DNA of 64,000 nucleotides from Microbispora sp. H13382 (GTDB taxonomy: Bacteria > Actinomycetota > Actinomycetes > Streptosporangiales > Streptosporangiaceae): the NCBI RefSeq assembly GCF_014161445.1, contig NZ_JABBXA010000021.1, positions 109,929 through 173,928 on the forward strand, in the 5' to 3' direction. The notes beneath the pieces were generated by a model. It had not been told where the DNA came from, ran no database searches, and saw only the letters and a list, made by a program, of their open reading frames with translations. The position numbers were made by a program, and so were the translations under genes. Each line of letters opens with the position of its first letter. The stretch's first letter is position 1. Positions 25,413 through 33,951 of the stretch are shown in pieces.

Positions 25413-27424
25413 CGGACACCCGCCCGGGTCGCGCCGCAGGAGGCGGCGAGAGCCGTACGCGGTCCGGCGGCCACACGGGCGACCCTGCGACCACCCGCGA
25501 GGGCCCGCGCCCGCGTCAACGTCAGCACGCTGCGGGCGATGGCGTCGGAGTCGCCCAGGATCACGGAGTTCACCCCCGGCCGCACCCCCGCCGCGGTCAC
25601 CCAGTGGACCGACTCGGTCGGCACGCCGTACGCGAACCGGCGCGGGTGGGCCCGCCCGTCCGCGTCCAGCAGCCGGTACGGCCGGCGGGTGACGGCCAGG
25701 CCGCCGGTCTCGTGGCCGTCCTCGCCGCGCCGCCCGCCGATCACGTACGCCCGGCACTGGCCGGTCCTGAGGAGGTGCCGCAGCAGGGGGTCGGCCGTGC
25801 GCCGCAGGTCGATCTCGGGCAGCCGCGCCTCGACGAGCACCCTGGCCCGTACGACGGACCCCGGCACGGCGGCCGACTCGGCCTCGAAGACGCCGTCGCG
25901 GGCGCGGACGCGCATGCCGGGACCGATGACGGTGAGCACGCCCGCCTCGATGAGCGCGATCATCTGCTCGACCCGCTCGGCCGGCGGTCCGATGGACAGG
26001 AACGCGTTGAGCGGCGTGTACCACCGGTCGAGGTCGTCGCGGTGCGAGCGCCCGGTGAGCCCGCCGTGGTCGACCACCTGCCTGACCTCGTTGCGCAGGT
26101 CGCGCAGCACGTCGAGGGCGGCCTTCAGCGGGCCGCTCACGTTGCCCGCGCGGGCCTGGGCCAGGTCGGTGCGCAGATAGGCGGTCAGCCACTCGCGCCA
26201 GTCGTCCGGGCCGGTGAAGCCGATCCCCCGGTACGGCTCGGCCACGCTCTCCCAGTCCCACCGCACCGCCGGGCCGATGCCGAAGGCGTCCAGCACCAGG
26301 GCCTCCCCTGCGTCGCCCCAGGGGTGGGCGAGGTAGGCGGCGCGAAAGCGGCCGGCGACGCACTCGCACTCCCGCCGCGCCAGCAGGGTGGCGTAGTAGA
26401 CGGTCTCCACCTCCTTCGCGATCAGCGGCCACAGGTCGGCGCGGAAGTCGAGCCCGCCGCGGGCGGCCGAGCGCGCGGCCAGCGACGCGATCCTGCCCGG
26501 CGTGAGCAGCAGCGGTTCGTGCCTGCCCTCGACGCCCTTCTCGTTCTCGCCCCGGGACTGGTACGGAATGCCCCGGCGCGATCCGGCGTACAGGCGGGGC
26601 TCGCGGCCGGAGGGCCGGTAGACGAGGCGGCCCGCCTCGTCCCGCTCGAACCGGCCGCCGCGCCCGAGCGTCAGCAGGGCCATGTGGTCGAAGAAGTTGA
26701 GCCCGAGGCCGCGCAGCAGCACCGCCTCCCCCGGCCGCACCTCGCCGAGGTCGGCGTCGGCGGGGTTGGCGGGCGGCACGTGGACCAGGCCGTGGGCGGC
26801 GGCGTACGCGGCGGCCTCCCGCTCGGCGTCCGTGTGCTCGACCGGCAGGTGCCCCTGCGCCAGGACCACCGCGTCGAGCGAGCCGAGCACGCTGCCGTCC
26901 TCCAGCACCACCCGCTGCGCGCCGGTGCCGGGCACGTCGTCGAGCGCGGTCGCCCGGGTGGCGTGCACCCGCACCTCCACCTGCCGCGGCGCCCGCGCGA
27001 CCACCCGCTCGAAGACCCAGCGCAGGTAGCGGCCGTAGAAGGCGCGGGTGGGGTAGGTGTCGGGCCCGAGCCGCCGCGCCTCGGCGAGCACGTCCTCCTC
27101 GACGCCGTCAGGGAAGAGCACCAGGTGGCGTGCCCACTCGTACAGGCTGGGGCCGGTCTCCAGCGGCCCGCGGATGTCGACGCTGGGGTCGGTGAAGAGC
27201 GTGACCTGCGAGGCGACGGTGTTCATCAGCAGCTGACCAGGCTGGTCGGTGCGCCACACCTGGCCCGCCCCCGGCGGGTACGGATCCACGATGTGCAGCA
27301 GGACCCGTGCCCGCGGCGGCAGCCGCCGCGCGTTGGCGCACAGCCGCTCGACCACCGACATGCCGCGCGGCCCCGCGCCGATCACGCACACCTCGAACGG
27401 CCGGGTCGATCGTGTTGTGGACAT
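25409..27424 (-). CDS. Large FAD/NAD(P)-binding protein (PF13454-like)
   Basis: A 671-residue protein starting with a dinucleotide fold VCVIGAGPRGMSVVERL, followed by VDPYPPGAGQVWRTDQP, LLMNTVASQVTLF and RGLGLNFFDHMALLTLGRGG, the pattern of the FAD-NAD(P)-binding family 9 proteins of actinomycetes. The last part has AAGVRPGVNSVILGDSDAIARS. The family resembles N-hydroxylating or other flavin monooxygenases, but no activity is established that I can cite. ATG 27424 has GGAGGAG just upstream. It heads a leftward operon with the PcaB-like lyase and perhaps the nitronate monooxygenase, and faces a LysR regulator 99 bp away. Confidence 0.75.
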   Translation of the reverse strand: MSTTRSTRPFEVCVIGAGPRGMSVVERLCANARRLPPRARVLLHIVDPYPPGAGQVWRTDQPGQLLMNTVASQVTLFTDPSVDIRGPLETGPSLYEWARHLVLFPDGVEEDVLAEARRLGPDTYPTRAFYGRYLRWVFERVVARAPRQVEVRVHATRATALDDVPGTGAQRVVLEDGSVLGSLDAVVLAQGHLPVEHTDAEREAAAYAAAHGLVHVPPANPADADLGEVRPGEAVLLRGLGLNFFDHMALLTLGRGGRFERDEAGRLVYRPSGREPRLYAGSRRGIPYQSRGENEKGVEGRHEPLLLTPGRIASLAARSAARGGLDFRADLWPLIAKEVETVYYATLLARRECECVAGRFRAAYLAHPWGDAGEALVLDAFGIGPAVRWDWESVAEPYRGIGFTGPDDWREWLTAYLRTDLAQARAGNVSGPLKAALDVLRDLRNEVRQVVDHGGLTGRSHRDDLDRWYTPLNAFLSIGPPAERVEQMIALIEAGVLTVIGPGMRVRARDGVFEAESAAVPGSVVRARVLVEARLPEIDLRRTADPLLRHLLRTGQCRAYVIGGRRGEDGHETGGLAVTRRPYRLLDADGRAHPRRFAYGVPTESVHWVTAAGVRPGVNSVILGDSDAIARSVLTLTRARALAGGRRVARVAAGPRTALAASCGATRAGVR

Positions 27425-27511
27425 CCGCTCCTCCAGTTCCCGTCTGGTCGTGAGTCGAGAATGCGGGACCGGAGTCTTGGTGAGGTATGTCACATTTGGC
27501 GAGGCGGTGTT

Positions 27512-27522
27512 AAGCATTGCTT
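27512..27522. promoter_or_regulatory. Candidate LysR box
   Basis: AAGCA-T-TGCTT, a perfect 5-bp inverted repeat inside a T-N11-A context, sits 1 bp before the lysR ATG in the 99-bp divergent gap. This fits autoregulation and control of the FAD/PcaB-like operon. Confidence 0.4.
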
Positions 27523-27523
27523 C

Positions 27524-28462
27524 ATGCACGATGTCACGCGCCTGGCGGCGCTGGTGGCGGTCGCCGAGGCCGGTTCGATCACCCGGGCGGCCGCCCGCCT
27601 CGGCTACACGCCGCCCGCGTTGTCGCAGCAGATGGCCAAGCTGGAGCGGGAGGCGGGAGCCGTGCTGGTGATCCGGCACCGCCGCGGCGCCACGCTCACG
27701 GCGGCGGGCGAGCTGCTGGTGGAGCACGCCCGGCGGGTGCTCGACGAGCTGGAACGGGCCCGCCACGGCCTGGCCGCGCTCGCCGGCCTGTCCGGCGGGC
27801 ACATCACGATCGGCACGTTCACAACCGCGGGCATCCACCTGTTACCGCCGGTCCTCGCGGCGTTCCGGCGGGCTCACCCCGCCGTCGAGGTGAATGTGAG
27901 GGAGTACGAACCGCCGTCCGGGCTGCCCGCGCTGGCCACGGGCGAGGCGGATCTCGTGCTCACCCACACCTACGAGCATCAGCCCGATCCCGCGCTGCCC
28001 TCGGGGGTCACCGTCGAGGCGCTGCTGGTGGAGGAGCTCGTGCTGGTGGCCGCCCCCGGGCACGCGCTCACCGACGCGGCCGAGCCGCTGCCGTGGCCGG
28101 AGCTCGCCGGGCGGCCGCTGATCAGCGGCTCGCGCGGGCTGGCCAACCGGGAGGCGCTGGAGGCGCTGTTCCGCCGTGAGGGGCTGGCGCCGCCCGTCGT
28201 GGCGTACGAGACGGGCAACTACGGCATGTCGTGCGCTCTGGCCAGCGGGGGGATGGGCCTCGCCCTCGTGCCGAGGACCGTCGCCGAGCTGGCGGAAAAC
28301 CCCCTCGGCGTACGGCGGCTCGCCCCGCCCGGCCTGCACCGCACGATCAGCCTGGCCAGGCGGTCCGACGACAGGTCCCCCGCGCTGGCGACCATGCGTT
28401 CGCTGTTCAGGAGCACGGGCAAGGCGGCGCCCCGGCGGTCCCCGGAGGAACCGCCGAGGTGA
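27524..28462 (+). CDS. LysR family transcriptional regulator
   Basis: A 312-residue LysR protein: winged HTH at residues 5-62 (ARLGYTPPALSQQMAKLEREAG) and a periplasmic-binding-fold effector domain from about residue 90. It is divergent from the FAD protein/PcaB-like lyase operon and is most likely its activator, with an effector related to that pathway. The start ATG 27524 has no Shine-Dalgarno sequence and directly follows an inverted repeat, so translation may be weak or autoregulated. The end converges with the DsbA-like gene, 21 bp between stops. Confidence 0.9.
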   Translation: MHDVTRLAALVAVAEAGSITRAAARLGYTPPALSQQMAKLEREAGAVLVIRHRRGATLTAAGELLVEHARRVLDELERARHGLAALAGLSGGHITIGTFTTAGIHLLPPVLAAFRRAHPAVEVNVREYEPPSGLPALATGEADLVLTHTYEHQPDPALPSGVTVEALLVEELVLVAAPGHALTDAAEPLPWPELAGRPLISGSRGLANREALEALFRREGLAPPVVAYETGNYGMSCALASGGMGLALVPRTVAELAENPLGVRRLAPPGLHRTISLARRSDDRSPALATMRSLFRSTGKAAPRRSPEEPPR

Positions 28463-28483
28463 GCGCCCGTCAGCCGGACTCTG

Positions 28484-29131
28484 TCAGTCGAATTCGGGGT
28501 CGGTGGTGCGGCTGCGCTTCATCTCGTAGAAGTACGGGAACTTCGCCATGGCGAGGGCGCCGTCGAAGATGCGGGCGGCCTCATCGCCGCGCGGGATGCG
28601 CGTCATCACCGGTCCGAAGAACGCCACGCCGTCGATGTGGATCGTGGGCGTGCCGACCTCGTCTCCGACCGGGTCCATGCCCTCGTGGTGCATGCGGCGC
28701 AGGGCCTCGTCGTACTCGTCGGTGCCGGCGGCGTCGGCCAGCTCGGCCGGCAGCCCGACCTCGGCGAGCGCCTCCTTGGCCACGACCCCGTAGTCCTTGT
28801 TGTCCTGGTTGTGGATGCGGGTGCCCATCGCGGTGTAGAGGTCGCGCAGCACGGCCTCCCCGTGGTGCTGCGCGGCGGCGACGCACACCCGGACCGGGCC
28901 CCGCCACCTGGGCACCGCCTCGCGGTAGAAGTCGGACAGGTCTTCCTTGCCCTCGTTCAGCACGGACAGGCTCATCACGCGGAACCGCAGGTCGATGTCG
29001 CGCTGCTTCTCGACCTCCAGGATCCATCGCGACGTGACCCACGCGAACGGGCAGACGGGATCGAAGTAGAAGTCCACTCTGGGACGGCTGTCCGCCCCGG
29101 CCTGGTCGACAGCGCTGTCGATGTCGCTCAT
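28484..29131 (-). CDS. DsbA-family protein, mycothiol-dependent nitroreductase (Rv2466c)-like
   Basis: A 215-residue thioredoxin-fold protein with a large helical insertion. The active-site region is FYFDPVCPFAWVTSRWILEVE: Cys27 is present, but the second position of the CxxC pair is Ala30, so this is a monothiol version. The close of the fold is VGTPTIHIDGVAFFGPVMTRIP with the cis-Pro (Thr-Pro). Rv2466c-type proteins use mycothiol and reduce small molecules in the cytosol; no signal peptide is seen here. ATG 29131 has GGAG upstream. Single gene, convergent with lysR. Confidence 0.87.
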   Translation of the reverse strand: MSDIDSAVDQAGADSRPRVDFYFDPVCPFAWVTSRWILEVEKQRDIDLRFRVMSLSVLNEGKEDLSDFYREAVPRWRGPVRVCVAAAQHHGEAVLRDLYTAMGTRIHNQDNKDYGVVAKEALAEVGLPAELADAAGTDEYDEALRRMHHEGMDPVGDEVGTPTIHIDGVAFFGPVMTRIPRGDEAARIFDGALAMAKFPYFYEMKRSRTTDPEFD

Positions 29132-29302
29132 GAAACTCTCCTGACGGAAATGGTCGGGGGATCGGGGGGCCGGTTCCGCGAGCGTATCCGAGGGCGCCGC
29201 GCGAACGTCACCGGACTTGACCCCTCAAACCCGCGGCGGTTTCCCCTCATCCCGCCGTGAACGGGTGGCGTTCTCACCGGTCGTGGTCCCTAGGGTGTCC
29301 GT

Positions 29303-30082
29303 ATGACTGAGATCCACGAGAAGGCGGCGGTCCTGCGCGCGCTTCACGTGCCCGGCGACCCCGTCGTGCTGCCCAACGCCTGGGACGCCGCGTCGGCGCG
29401 CGCCGTCGAGGCGGCCGGGTTCCCCGCGGTCGCCACCGGCAGCGAGTCCGTCGCGGCCGCCCTGGGCTACGAGGACGGGCACGACACACCCGTGGACGAG
29501 ATGTTCGCGGCCGTGGCCCGCATCACCCGGGTCGTGGCCGTCCCCGTCACCGCCGACGTGGAGCGCGGCTACGGCCTGAAGCCCGCCGAACTCGTCGAAC
29601 GACTGGCCGCCGCGGGCGCCGTGGGCTGCAACCTGGAGGACTCCGACCCGGCGACCGGCTCGATGATCGACGCCGCCGAGCAGGCGGACTTCCTCGCCGC
29701 CGTGCGGGCGGCGGCGGCCGAGGCCGGGACCGGCCTCGTGATCAACGCCCGGGTGGACACCTTCATCCACGGCGCCGGAACCCCCGGCGAGAGGCTCGCG
29801 GAGGCGATCGACCGGGGCCGCCGCTACCTCGCGGCCGGCGCCGACTGCGCCTACCCGATCCTCGCGAGCGATCCCGAGACGATCGGCGCGCTCGCCCGGG
29901 AGATCGGCGGCCCGATCAACGTGCTGATGCGGCCCGGTGTGCCGGCCATCCGCGACCTCGCGGCCCTCGGCGTGGCCAGGGTCAGCTTCGGTCCGGGCGT
30001 CCACCGCGCGACCCAGGCGTTCACCGCCCGCATGCTCGCGACCATCGCCCGAGGCGAGGACCCCTTCCCGCCACCCGCCTGA
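29303..30082 (+). CDS. Isocitrate lyase / PEP mutase family protein
   Basis: A 259-residue TIM-barrel protein of the ICL/PEPM superfamily: PNAWDAASARAVEAAGFPAVATGS, PVTADVERGYG with the metal-binding Asp, and GCNLEDSDP. The KKCGH motif of isocitrate lyase is absent, so it belongs to the smaller lyases (oxaloacetate hydrolase, methylisocitrate lyase-like, carboxyphosphonoenolpyruvate mutase-like). These cleave or rearrange C-C or C-P bonds of 2-hydroxy or 2-keto acids. It stands alone; substrate cannot be told from sequence. The downstream hairpin at 30115-30146 ends the transcript. Confidence 0.85.
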   Translation: MTEIHEKAAVLRALHVPGDPVVLPNAWDAASARAVEAAGFPAVATGSESVAAALGYEDGHDTPVDEMFAAVARITRVVAVPVTADVERGYGLKPAELVERLAAAGAVGCNLEDSDPATGSMIDAAEQADFLAAVRAAAAEAGTGLVINARVDTFIHGAGTPGERLAEAIDRGRRYLAAGADCAYPILASDPETIGALAREIGGPINVLMRPGVPAIRDLAALGVARVSFGPGVHRATQAFTARMLATIARGEDPFPPPA

Positions 30083-30114
30083 CCGGCACCAGGGCGCTGT
30101 CGCGCGGCCTGGGC

Positions 30115-30146
30115 GCCATGGGCGGCCGGAGGCGCCCGCCCATGGC
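30115..30146. terminator. Bidirectional hairpin between convergent genes
   Basis: GCCATGGGCGG (30115-30125) pairs perfectly with CCGCCCATGGC (30136-30146) around a 10-base loop. It lies between the ICL-family gene and the leftward small gene and can act for both. Confidence 0.65.
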
Positions 30147-30154
30147 ATGCACGG

Positions 30155-30415
30155 TCAGCCGTCCGTCGTCACTTGCACCGGCTGGGCTTGGTGGCGTTGA
30201 GATCCCTTGACCGAGACCAGGTGCTGTCCACTGCAGTTCCACTGATAAGCGGACCCGGATGTGGTGACGAGGACCGCGTAGGTGGTGGCCTGGCACCCGA
30301 GGGCCTTGGCCCGACTCATCCCCAGCCCGCGCCGGTGGCATTTCATCAATTCGCGACCGAATGTCCTGCCGGAATATTCCCACGCACGCGCGGAGGGTGC
30401 CAGAACCGGGGCCAT
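30155..30415 (-). CDS. Small uncharacterised protein (86 aa or shorter)
   Basis: I do not recognise this protein. The C-terminal 50 residues (from MSRAKALGCQATTYAVL through SAYQWNCSGQHLVSVKG) look coding and contain three cysteines; third positions are mostly G/C. The start is uncertain: ATG 30415, an internal ATG at about 30346, and one near 30319 are all in frame and none has a good Shine-Dalgarno sequence. Base composition is lower in GC than the neighbours. It could be the remnant of a larger gene. Confidence 0.35.
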   Translation of the reverse strand: MAPVLAPSARAWEYSGRTFGRELMKCHRRGLGMSRAKALGCQATTYAVLVTTSGSAYQWNCSGQHLVSVKGSQRHQAQPVQVTTDG

Positions 30416-30460
30416 AAGTAACGCGGCCGAATCAATGAACCGATGGTTATTGATACGCGC

Positions 30461-31411
30461 TCACTTGCAGTTGCACCGCGACACGGTGCGCGCCGCCTGA
30501 AGCAAAGCGGCGAGAAGGGAGTGGTCGTGCTCGGCGACCCACGCCAGAACCGACGTGGAGAGGGGGAGATCCGTGACGTCGACGTAGGCGACGCCACGGC
30601 GGGTGTAGTCGTGGCGGGCCTCGGCGGGCAGGAAGGCGATGGCCTGGCCGCGGGCGACGGCCGACAGCAGTGCGTCCACGTCCCCGACCACGGGCCCGTA
30701 GCGTACGGGTCTGCCGTCGGGACGGGGGTTGATGGTCCAGTAGTCCCACCACTCCCGAAGTTCCGGGATCGGGACGTCGACCACCACATGCTCGGACAAC
30801 TGGGCCAGGGTAAGCGGCGCCCGAGCCACCAGTGGGTCACCGGCGGGCAGGCAGGCGACGCGGGGCCCCGTCGCCAGATGCAGGCTTCGCATCCCGGGCG
30901 GCACCGGGGACCGGAGGAACGCCGCGTCGACTTCTCGGCGGTGAAGGAGGTCGATTTGCTCGACGAAATTTATGGAGCGGATCTCCACGGTGATACCGGG
31001 ATGCCGGGCTGAGAGTTCGGCGAGGATGGCGATCGCGTGAGGCATGAAGGCCTCACCGCCGATGGCTCCGATCCTCAGGTGGCCCCGCACCTGCCGAGCG
31101 TGGGTGGCGGCGACGCTCCGGAAGCGGTCCATGGCCGCCACGACCCCACGCGCTTCCTCTTCCAGAGCGCGGCCGGCAGCGGTGAGATCCACTCGGCGGG
31201 AGGAGCGCTGCACCAGATTGACATTCAGCCGGCCCTCCAGTGCCCGGATCTGCTGGCTCAGCGCCGGCTGCGTCAAGAACAGGCGCTGGGCCGCACGGCC
31301 GAAATGAAGTTCTTCGGCCAGCACCAAAAACAACCGCAGTTGGTGAAGGCTGGGCTCACGGGACGGAGCCGCATCCGGAGAACACTGCCTTTCTGTGCCG
31401 CTGCGATCCAT
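30461..31411 (-). CDS. LysR family transcriptional regulator
   Basis: A 316-residue LysR protein. The N-terminal HTH is LHQLRLFLVLAEELHFGRAA followed by RLFLTQPALSQQIRALEGRL (about 20-70); the effector domain follows with RIGAIGGEAFMPHA. A short extension of about 18 residues precedes the HTH. It belongs to the benzoate/catechol (CatR/BenM-like) style subgroup by its ELHFGRAA motif. No adjacent divergent target is clear; the leftward small gene and the rightward PPOX-type gene are its neighbours. The ending CNCK is unusual for the family. Confidence 0.88.
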   Translation of the reverse strand: MDRSGTERQCSPDAAPSREPSLHQLRLFLVLAEELHFGRAAQRLFLTQPALSQQIRALEGRLNVNLVQRSSRRVDLTAAGRALEEEARGVVAAMDRFRSVAATHARQVRGHLRIGAIGGEAFMPHAIAILAELSARHPGITVEIRSINFVEQIDLLHRREVDAAFLRSPVPPGMRSLHLATGPRVACLPAGDPLVARAPLTLAQLSEHVVVDVPIPELREWWDYWTINPRPDGRPVRYGPVVGDVDALLSAVARGQAIAFLPAEARHDYTRRGVAYVDVTDLPLSTSVLAWVAEHDHSLLAALLQAARTVSRCNCK

Positions 31412-31519
31412 GAGGTGAAGTATAAATATCGGCTTCCGGCTTCAATTGCGGATCGATCCGTGCTCGATTGCTTCCACGAGGCATCGGCATCCGCTTGGTG
31501 ATCAGGCTTTCGGCTTTCA

Positions 31520-31969
31520 TCACAATGGCGCGTACGACCAGCCCGACCAGCGCCCGACCCGGACGAGGATCGCGGGCCCGGCCGGGGGACGCTCGCGATA
31601 CTGGGCATACTTGCGCACCAGCCACGCCACGGCCCGCTCGCGCTCGTCGCCGCCCTCCACCACGCGGGCGTGCCCGTCGGCGCGCACCCACCACAGCCGT
31701 TCCCAGTCGTCCTCGTAGTGGTCGGCCAGCAGGCAGACGCGGGGATTGTCGCGGATGTCGCGCAGCCGCCGCAGGTCGGCGGTGGCCTTCGGCTTGTGGT
31801 CCACGGCCGTCACCACGACGCCCTTCTCCCCCTCCTGCACGAGCTCACCAGGAACCACGGCGAACGTGACGGGGACGAGCCGCGGCGCGCCCTCGGCCCC
31901 GGCGGTCGCGAGGCGGGCCACGCGGGCCGCCGAGAACAGGGCGCGGGCCCGCTCCTCGGGCATCCTCAT
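31520..31969 (-). CDS. PPOX-class F420-type oxidoreductase (TIGR03668/Rv0121-like)
   Basis: A 149-residue split-barrel flavin/deazaflavin protein: ARVARLATAGAEGAPRLVPVTFAV, then VVVTAVDHKPK and NPRVCLLADHYEDDWERLWWVRADGHARVV, which is the diagnostic pattern of the Rv0121 family. These small proteins bind F420 or FMN and reduce unknown cytosolic substrates. GAGGAG-like purines precede ATG 31969. It is divergent from the ClpX-zinc-finger gene, 64 bp apart. Confidence 0.85.
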   Translation of the reverse strand: MRMPEERARALFSAARVARLATAGAEGAPRLVPVTFAVVPGELVQEGEKGVVVTAVDHKPKATADLRRLRDIRDNPRVCLLADHYEDDWERLWWVRADGHARVVEGGDERERAVAWLVRKYAQYRERPPAGPAILVRVGRWSGWSYAPL

Positions 31970-32033
31970 CAGGCCAGCCTACGCAGCGTGGTCGCGCTTG
32001 ATCGTCTTTGTACGGCGGCCTATGGTGTCCGCC

Positions 32034-32444
32034 ATGGAGGCATCTGAGTTACTCGAGCGGGCCCGCTCGAGCGCACGCGACCCCGAAGATCCCCTGGAAA
32101 TCCTGTCCGCCGCGATCGCCCTGGTTCCCGAACTGGGCGGCGAGGCGGACGCCCTGCTCGATCTCGCGGTGCGCCGCGCCCGTGAGGCCGGCGCGTCCTG
32201 GATCGCCATCGGTGAGCGGTTCGGCTACATCAGGCGGAGCGCGCGCAGGCGGCGCTTCACTCCCGCCTTCGCCCACCGCCACCTGGTCAACCGCCGCATG
32301 AAGCGCGACGCCGCCTGCTCCTTCTGCCGCAGGCCGCCCGGCCCGCGCGTCCACATGGTCCACGGCGAGGGCGGGCGCATCTGCGACCGCTGCGTGGCGC
32401 TGGCCGGCGACATCGTCGCCGGGCTGGCCCGCCGCCGCCGTTGA
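32034..32444 (+). CDS. ClpX C4-type zinc-finger domain protein
   Basis: A 136-residue protein. The N-terminal helices (LLERARSSARDPEDPLEIL, RAREAGASWIAIGERFGY) look like a small HTH-type or protein-binding region, and residues 95-125 form a ClpX-like zinc site: CSFCRRPPGP and ICDRCVALAGD supply four cysteines. In ClpX this domain recruits substrates or adaptors, but no AAA+ domain follows here. Similar stand-alone proteins occur across actinomycetes with unknown roles. ATG 32034 is chosen because GGTGTCC precedes it; an ATG 12 bp upstream is in frame. Confidence 0.7.
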   Translation: MEASELLERARSSARDPEDPLEILSAAIALVPELGGEADALLDLAVRRAREAGASWIAIGERFGYIRRSARRRRFTPAFAHRHLVNRRMKRDAACSFCRRPPGPRVHMVHGEGGRICDRCVALAGDIVAGLARRRR

Positions 32445-32450
32445 CGCACG

Positions 32451-33689
32451 TCAGGTGACCGTGAGCCGTCGCGCGTAGCGCTCGTCCCGCCACAGCTCCT
32501 CGCCCAGCACCTCGGCCAGCGTGGCCGCCGCGTCGTACACGTCGACGTAGCGCAGGTACAGCGGCGCGAAGCCGAAACGGACGAAGTCCGGCTCGCGGTA
32601 GTCGCCCATCACCCCCCGGTCCGCGAGCGCGCGCACCACGGGGTAGCCCTGCGGGTGACGGTAGCTGACCTGGCTCCCCCGCCGCTCCGGGTCGCGCGGG
32701 GTGGCCAGGGCGAGCCCGAGCCCCGGGTCGACGAGATCGTCGAGCAACTCGACGAACAGCGAGGTCAGGGCCAGGCTCTTGGCTCTGACCTCGTCGAGGT
32801 CCACCCGCTCCCAGATGTCGAGCGAGGCGTTCAGCGCGGCGTACGACAGGATCGGCGGGCTGCCCGTGGCGAAGCGCCGCACACCGGCCGCGGGGCGGTA
32901 GTGAGGTTCGAAATCGAAGGGCGCGGCGTGCCCGTGCCAGCCCGACACCACGTTCTGGACGGCGTCCTGGTGGCGCGGCGCGACGTACAGGTACGCGGGG
33001 GCGCCTGGCCCGCCGTTCAGGTACTTGTACGTGCAGCCCACGGCGAAGTCCGCCTCGCCCACCCGCACGGGCAGCGCCCCAGCGCTGTGGCACAGGTCCC
33101 AGATCATGAGCGCGCCGGCCGCCCGGACCCGCTCGGTCACCGCCGCCATGTCCCTGGCCGCGCCCGTCCGGTAGTCCACGTGTGACAGCAGCACGAGCGC
33201 GACGTCGTCGCCGAGGACGTCCTCAAGTGCGCCGCCGCCCCCGCCGATGTCCCTGATCTCGTACGCGCCGAGCGCCCGGGCGGCGCCCTCCACGACGTAC
33301 CGGTCCGTGGGGAAGTTGTCGAGGTCGGAGACGATCACGCGACGGCCGGGCCGCAGCGGAAGCGCGGCCGTGACCAGCTTGAAGATGTTCACCGAGGTGG
33401 AGTCGCCGGCCAGCACGTCGCCGGGGCGCGCGCCGATCAGGGGCGCGATGCGGTCGCCGGTGGTCTGCGGCATGTCCCACCAGCCGGCCGTGTTCCAGCT
33501 GGCTCCGAGATGCACCCCCCACTCGGTCTCGACCGTGTGGGCCACCCGTTCCGGCGTCCGCCGGGGCAGCGCGCCGAGCGAGTTGCCCAGCAGGTAGACG
33601 ACCCCGGGCGGCAGCGAGAACTCGTCCCGGAACTCCCCGAGCGGGTCCTTGGCGTCGAGGTCCTGGCATTCGGCACGGCTGAGAACCAT
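32451..33689 (-). CDS. kynU: Kynureninase
   Basis: A 412-residue PLP enzyme that hydrolyses kynurenine to anthranilate and alanine in tryptophan catabolism. Family motifs are clear: VYLLGNSLGALPRRT at the N-terminus, SVNIFKLVTAAL, SDLDNFPTDRY, LLSHVDYRTG, the Schiff-base region VGCTYKYLNGGPGAPAY with the PLP lysine, and SGWHGHAAPFDFEPHY. ATG 33689 has AAGGAG 6 bp upstream. No tryptophan dioxygenase or formamidase gene is adjacent, so the rest of the pathway is elsewhere. A -10-like CATAAT lies at about 33710 on the minus strand. The gene faces the GntR gene. Confidence 0.94.
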   Translation of the reverse strand: MVLSRAECQDLDAKDPLGEFRDEFSLPPGVVYLLGNSLGALPRRTPERVAHTVETEWGVHLGASWNTAGWWDMPQTTGDRIAPLIGARPGDVLAGDSTSVNIFKLVTAALPLRPGRRVIVSDLDNFPTDRYVVEGAARALGAYEIRDIGGGGGALEDVLGDDVALVLLSHVDYRTGAARDMAAVTERVRAAGALMIWDLCHSAGALPVRVGEADFAVGCTYKYLNGGPGAPAYLYVAPRHQDAVQNVVSGWHGHAAPFDFEPHYRPAAGVRRFATGSPPILSYAALNASLDIWERVDLDEVRAKSLALTSLFVELLDDLVDPGLGLALATPRDPERRGSQVSYRHPQGYPVVRALADRGVMGDYREPDFVRFGFAPLYLRYVDVYDAAATLAEVLGEELWRDERYARRLTVT

Positions 33690-33905
33690 CGGCAACTCCT
33701 TCGTCACCGCATTATGTACCGAAATATCCGATCTTGTCGTGATGGCGATGACGGAGCGTTCACGGCGTGGGCAATACCGGCAGGGACCGTTCCACCGTAA
33801 CGGACGGCTATAACCGCCAGAGATCGCCACACCGGCACGATCAGCGCAAAGTAAGCACAAGACGCACCCAAAGCTCTGTGCGATCGTGGACAAGACGGGG
33901 CAAGT

Positions 33906-33915
33906 TCTCTGGAGA
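33906..33915. promoter_or_regulatory. Candidate GntR operator 1
   Basis: TTCTCTGGAGAC contains the near-palindrome TCTCTGGAGA, 37 bp before the gntR start. A matching TTCTCTAGAGAT occurs after gntR at 34748-34759, giving consensus TTCTCTRGAGAY, a likely autoregulatory pair. Confidence 0.45.
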
Positions 33916-33951
33916 CGCCAAACCCCCGTTGGTGACAGAGGGTGATCAAAC

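Noticed and set aside
29303..30082. True isocitrate lyase
   Set aside because: The KKCGH catalytic motif is absent and the protein is far too short.
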